Source of the DNA: Fusobacteriota bacterium
GTDB lineage: Bacteria; Fusobacteriota; Fusobacteriia; JAPLKR01
Length of the DNA stretch: 35,696 nucleotides
Direction of reading: 5' to 3'
NCBI GenBank assembly: GCA_026387965.1
Contig: JAPLKR010000058.1
Span: 1 to 35,696, forward strand
Below the pieces are notes generated by a model. That model was not told the DNA's origin. It ran no database searches and worked only from the letters and a program-made list of their open reading frames with translations. Position 1 is the first letter of the stretch. Each line of letters opens with the position of its first letter. A program made the translations under genes and the position numbers. Shown here in pieces: positions 35,377-35,696 of this stretch.

Positions 35377-35655
35377 TTAATTTGCTAAATTCTTCGGCTC
35401 TATCATTTCAAGGGTTATTTCAGTATAATTTAATTCTAAATCCGTTAAAGCACGATTTAAAAAAACATTTTCCGAACTGTTTAAATTACCTTTGGTTTTC
35501 TCTTGAATCATTTTTAAAATATCAATATTGATCCGAGCAAATTCAATATTTTTTTCCATTTGGCCCGTTATAGGATTCGTTAATTTTCCCATTGAGATCA
35601 TTGCCTGCATTTCAATCCCATAGACCAGATTTTGAAACATATTTGGATTATCCAT
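35377..35655 (-). CDS. DUF1844 family protein
   Basis: A 92-residue soluble protein with the DUF1844 pattern: an N-terminal helix (MFQNLVYGIEMQAMISMGKL), NPITGQMEKNIEFARINIDILKMIQEKTKGNL, then a helix ending in the C-terminal region. The function of the family is unknown. GAGGTGA precedes the ATG, and its stop lies 10 bases before grpE, so it is probably the first gene in view of a heat-shock operon. An hrcA gene, the usual neighbour, is not in the window but could lie just beyond the right edge. Confidence 0.85.
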   Translation of the reverse strand: MDNPNMFQNLVYGIEMQAMISMGKLTNPITGQMEKNIEFARINIDILKMIQEKTKGNLNSSENVFLNRALTDLELNYTEITLEMIEPKNLAN

Positions 35656-35696
35656 TATTCACCTCTTAAATAGTTTTGATATGATTTTCTAACTCT

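Noticed and set aside
35656-35696. CIRCE operator upstream of the DUF1844-grpE-dnaK genes
   Set aside because: The 41 visible bases contain no TTAGCACTC/GAGTGCTAA repeat; the site could still lie outside the window.

Overview
The window is AT-rich bacterial chromosome with compact genes, strong GGAGG-type ribosome binding sites and many intrinsic terminators. It carries ordinary housekeeping genes plus signs of an anaerobic, fermentative, sugar-using organism: a YjjI/YjjW glycyl-radical pair, a 4Fe-4S flavoprotein-like reductase, glycogen and alpha-glucan genes, and two sugar:H+ symporters. SepF, a GerMN-domain protein and an Amidase_3 hydrolase indicate a peptidoglycan wall and SepF-type division. 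The HlyD/MFP adaptor and DUF1844 protein are commoner in double-membrane phyla. This mix could fit a Fusobacteriota-like or other deep-branching low-GC lineage, but I cannot assign the taxon from the sequence.

Layout. 1-1124 (+): 3' end of yjjI and complete yjjW. 1162-4340 (-): ychF, a metallo-beta-lactamase-fold hydrolase and an orphan efflux adaptor. 4465-5157 (-): flavoprotein. 5326-9203 (-): glgC, a ROK sugar kinase and malQ. 9345-10313 (+): trpS. 10359-11564 (-): NlpC/P60 peptidase. 11565-12547: apparently decayed DNA. 12548-13987 (+): POT-like transporter. 13988-14660: hairpins and an IS3-family transposase remnant. 14661-16855 (-): two tandem TtcA-like tRNA thiolases and a YfiH/laccase-domain protein. 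17191-18868 (-): hemW and sepF. 18915-24720 (-): tatD, prfB, a DUF2993-like secreted protein, gltX and a phosphoglucomutase. 24925-24987 (-): a possible 20-codon gene with its own RBS and terminator. 25057-27917 (-): two tandem sugar symporters. 28164-31411 (-): dnaJ, yajC, amidase and GerMN. 31486-35655 (-): DUF1844 gene, grpE, dnaK, ogt and a galM-like gene.

How the genes fit together. Sugar imported by the symporters could be phosphorylated by the ROK kinase, interconverted by the phosphoglucomutase, stored through GlgC and released through MalQ. The chaperone genes are split: grpE-dnaK end in a terminator, and dnaJ lies downstream of ogt and galM with its own promoter. prfB has the classic +1 programmed frameshift.

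The oddest points are an in-frame TAA at codon 3 of the otherwise intact ROK kinase, a decayed secreted-protein gene near 12.2 kb, the isolated small ORF at 24.95 kb, and terminators placed inside gene clusters where no promoter is visible downstream. I found no CRISPR array, tRNA, rRNA or clear new multi-gene system.
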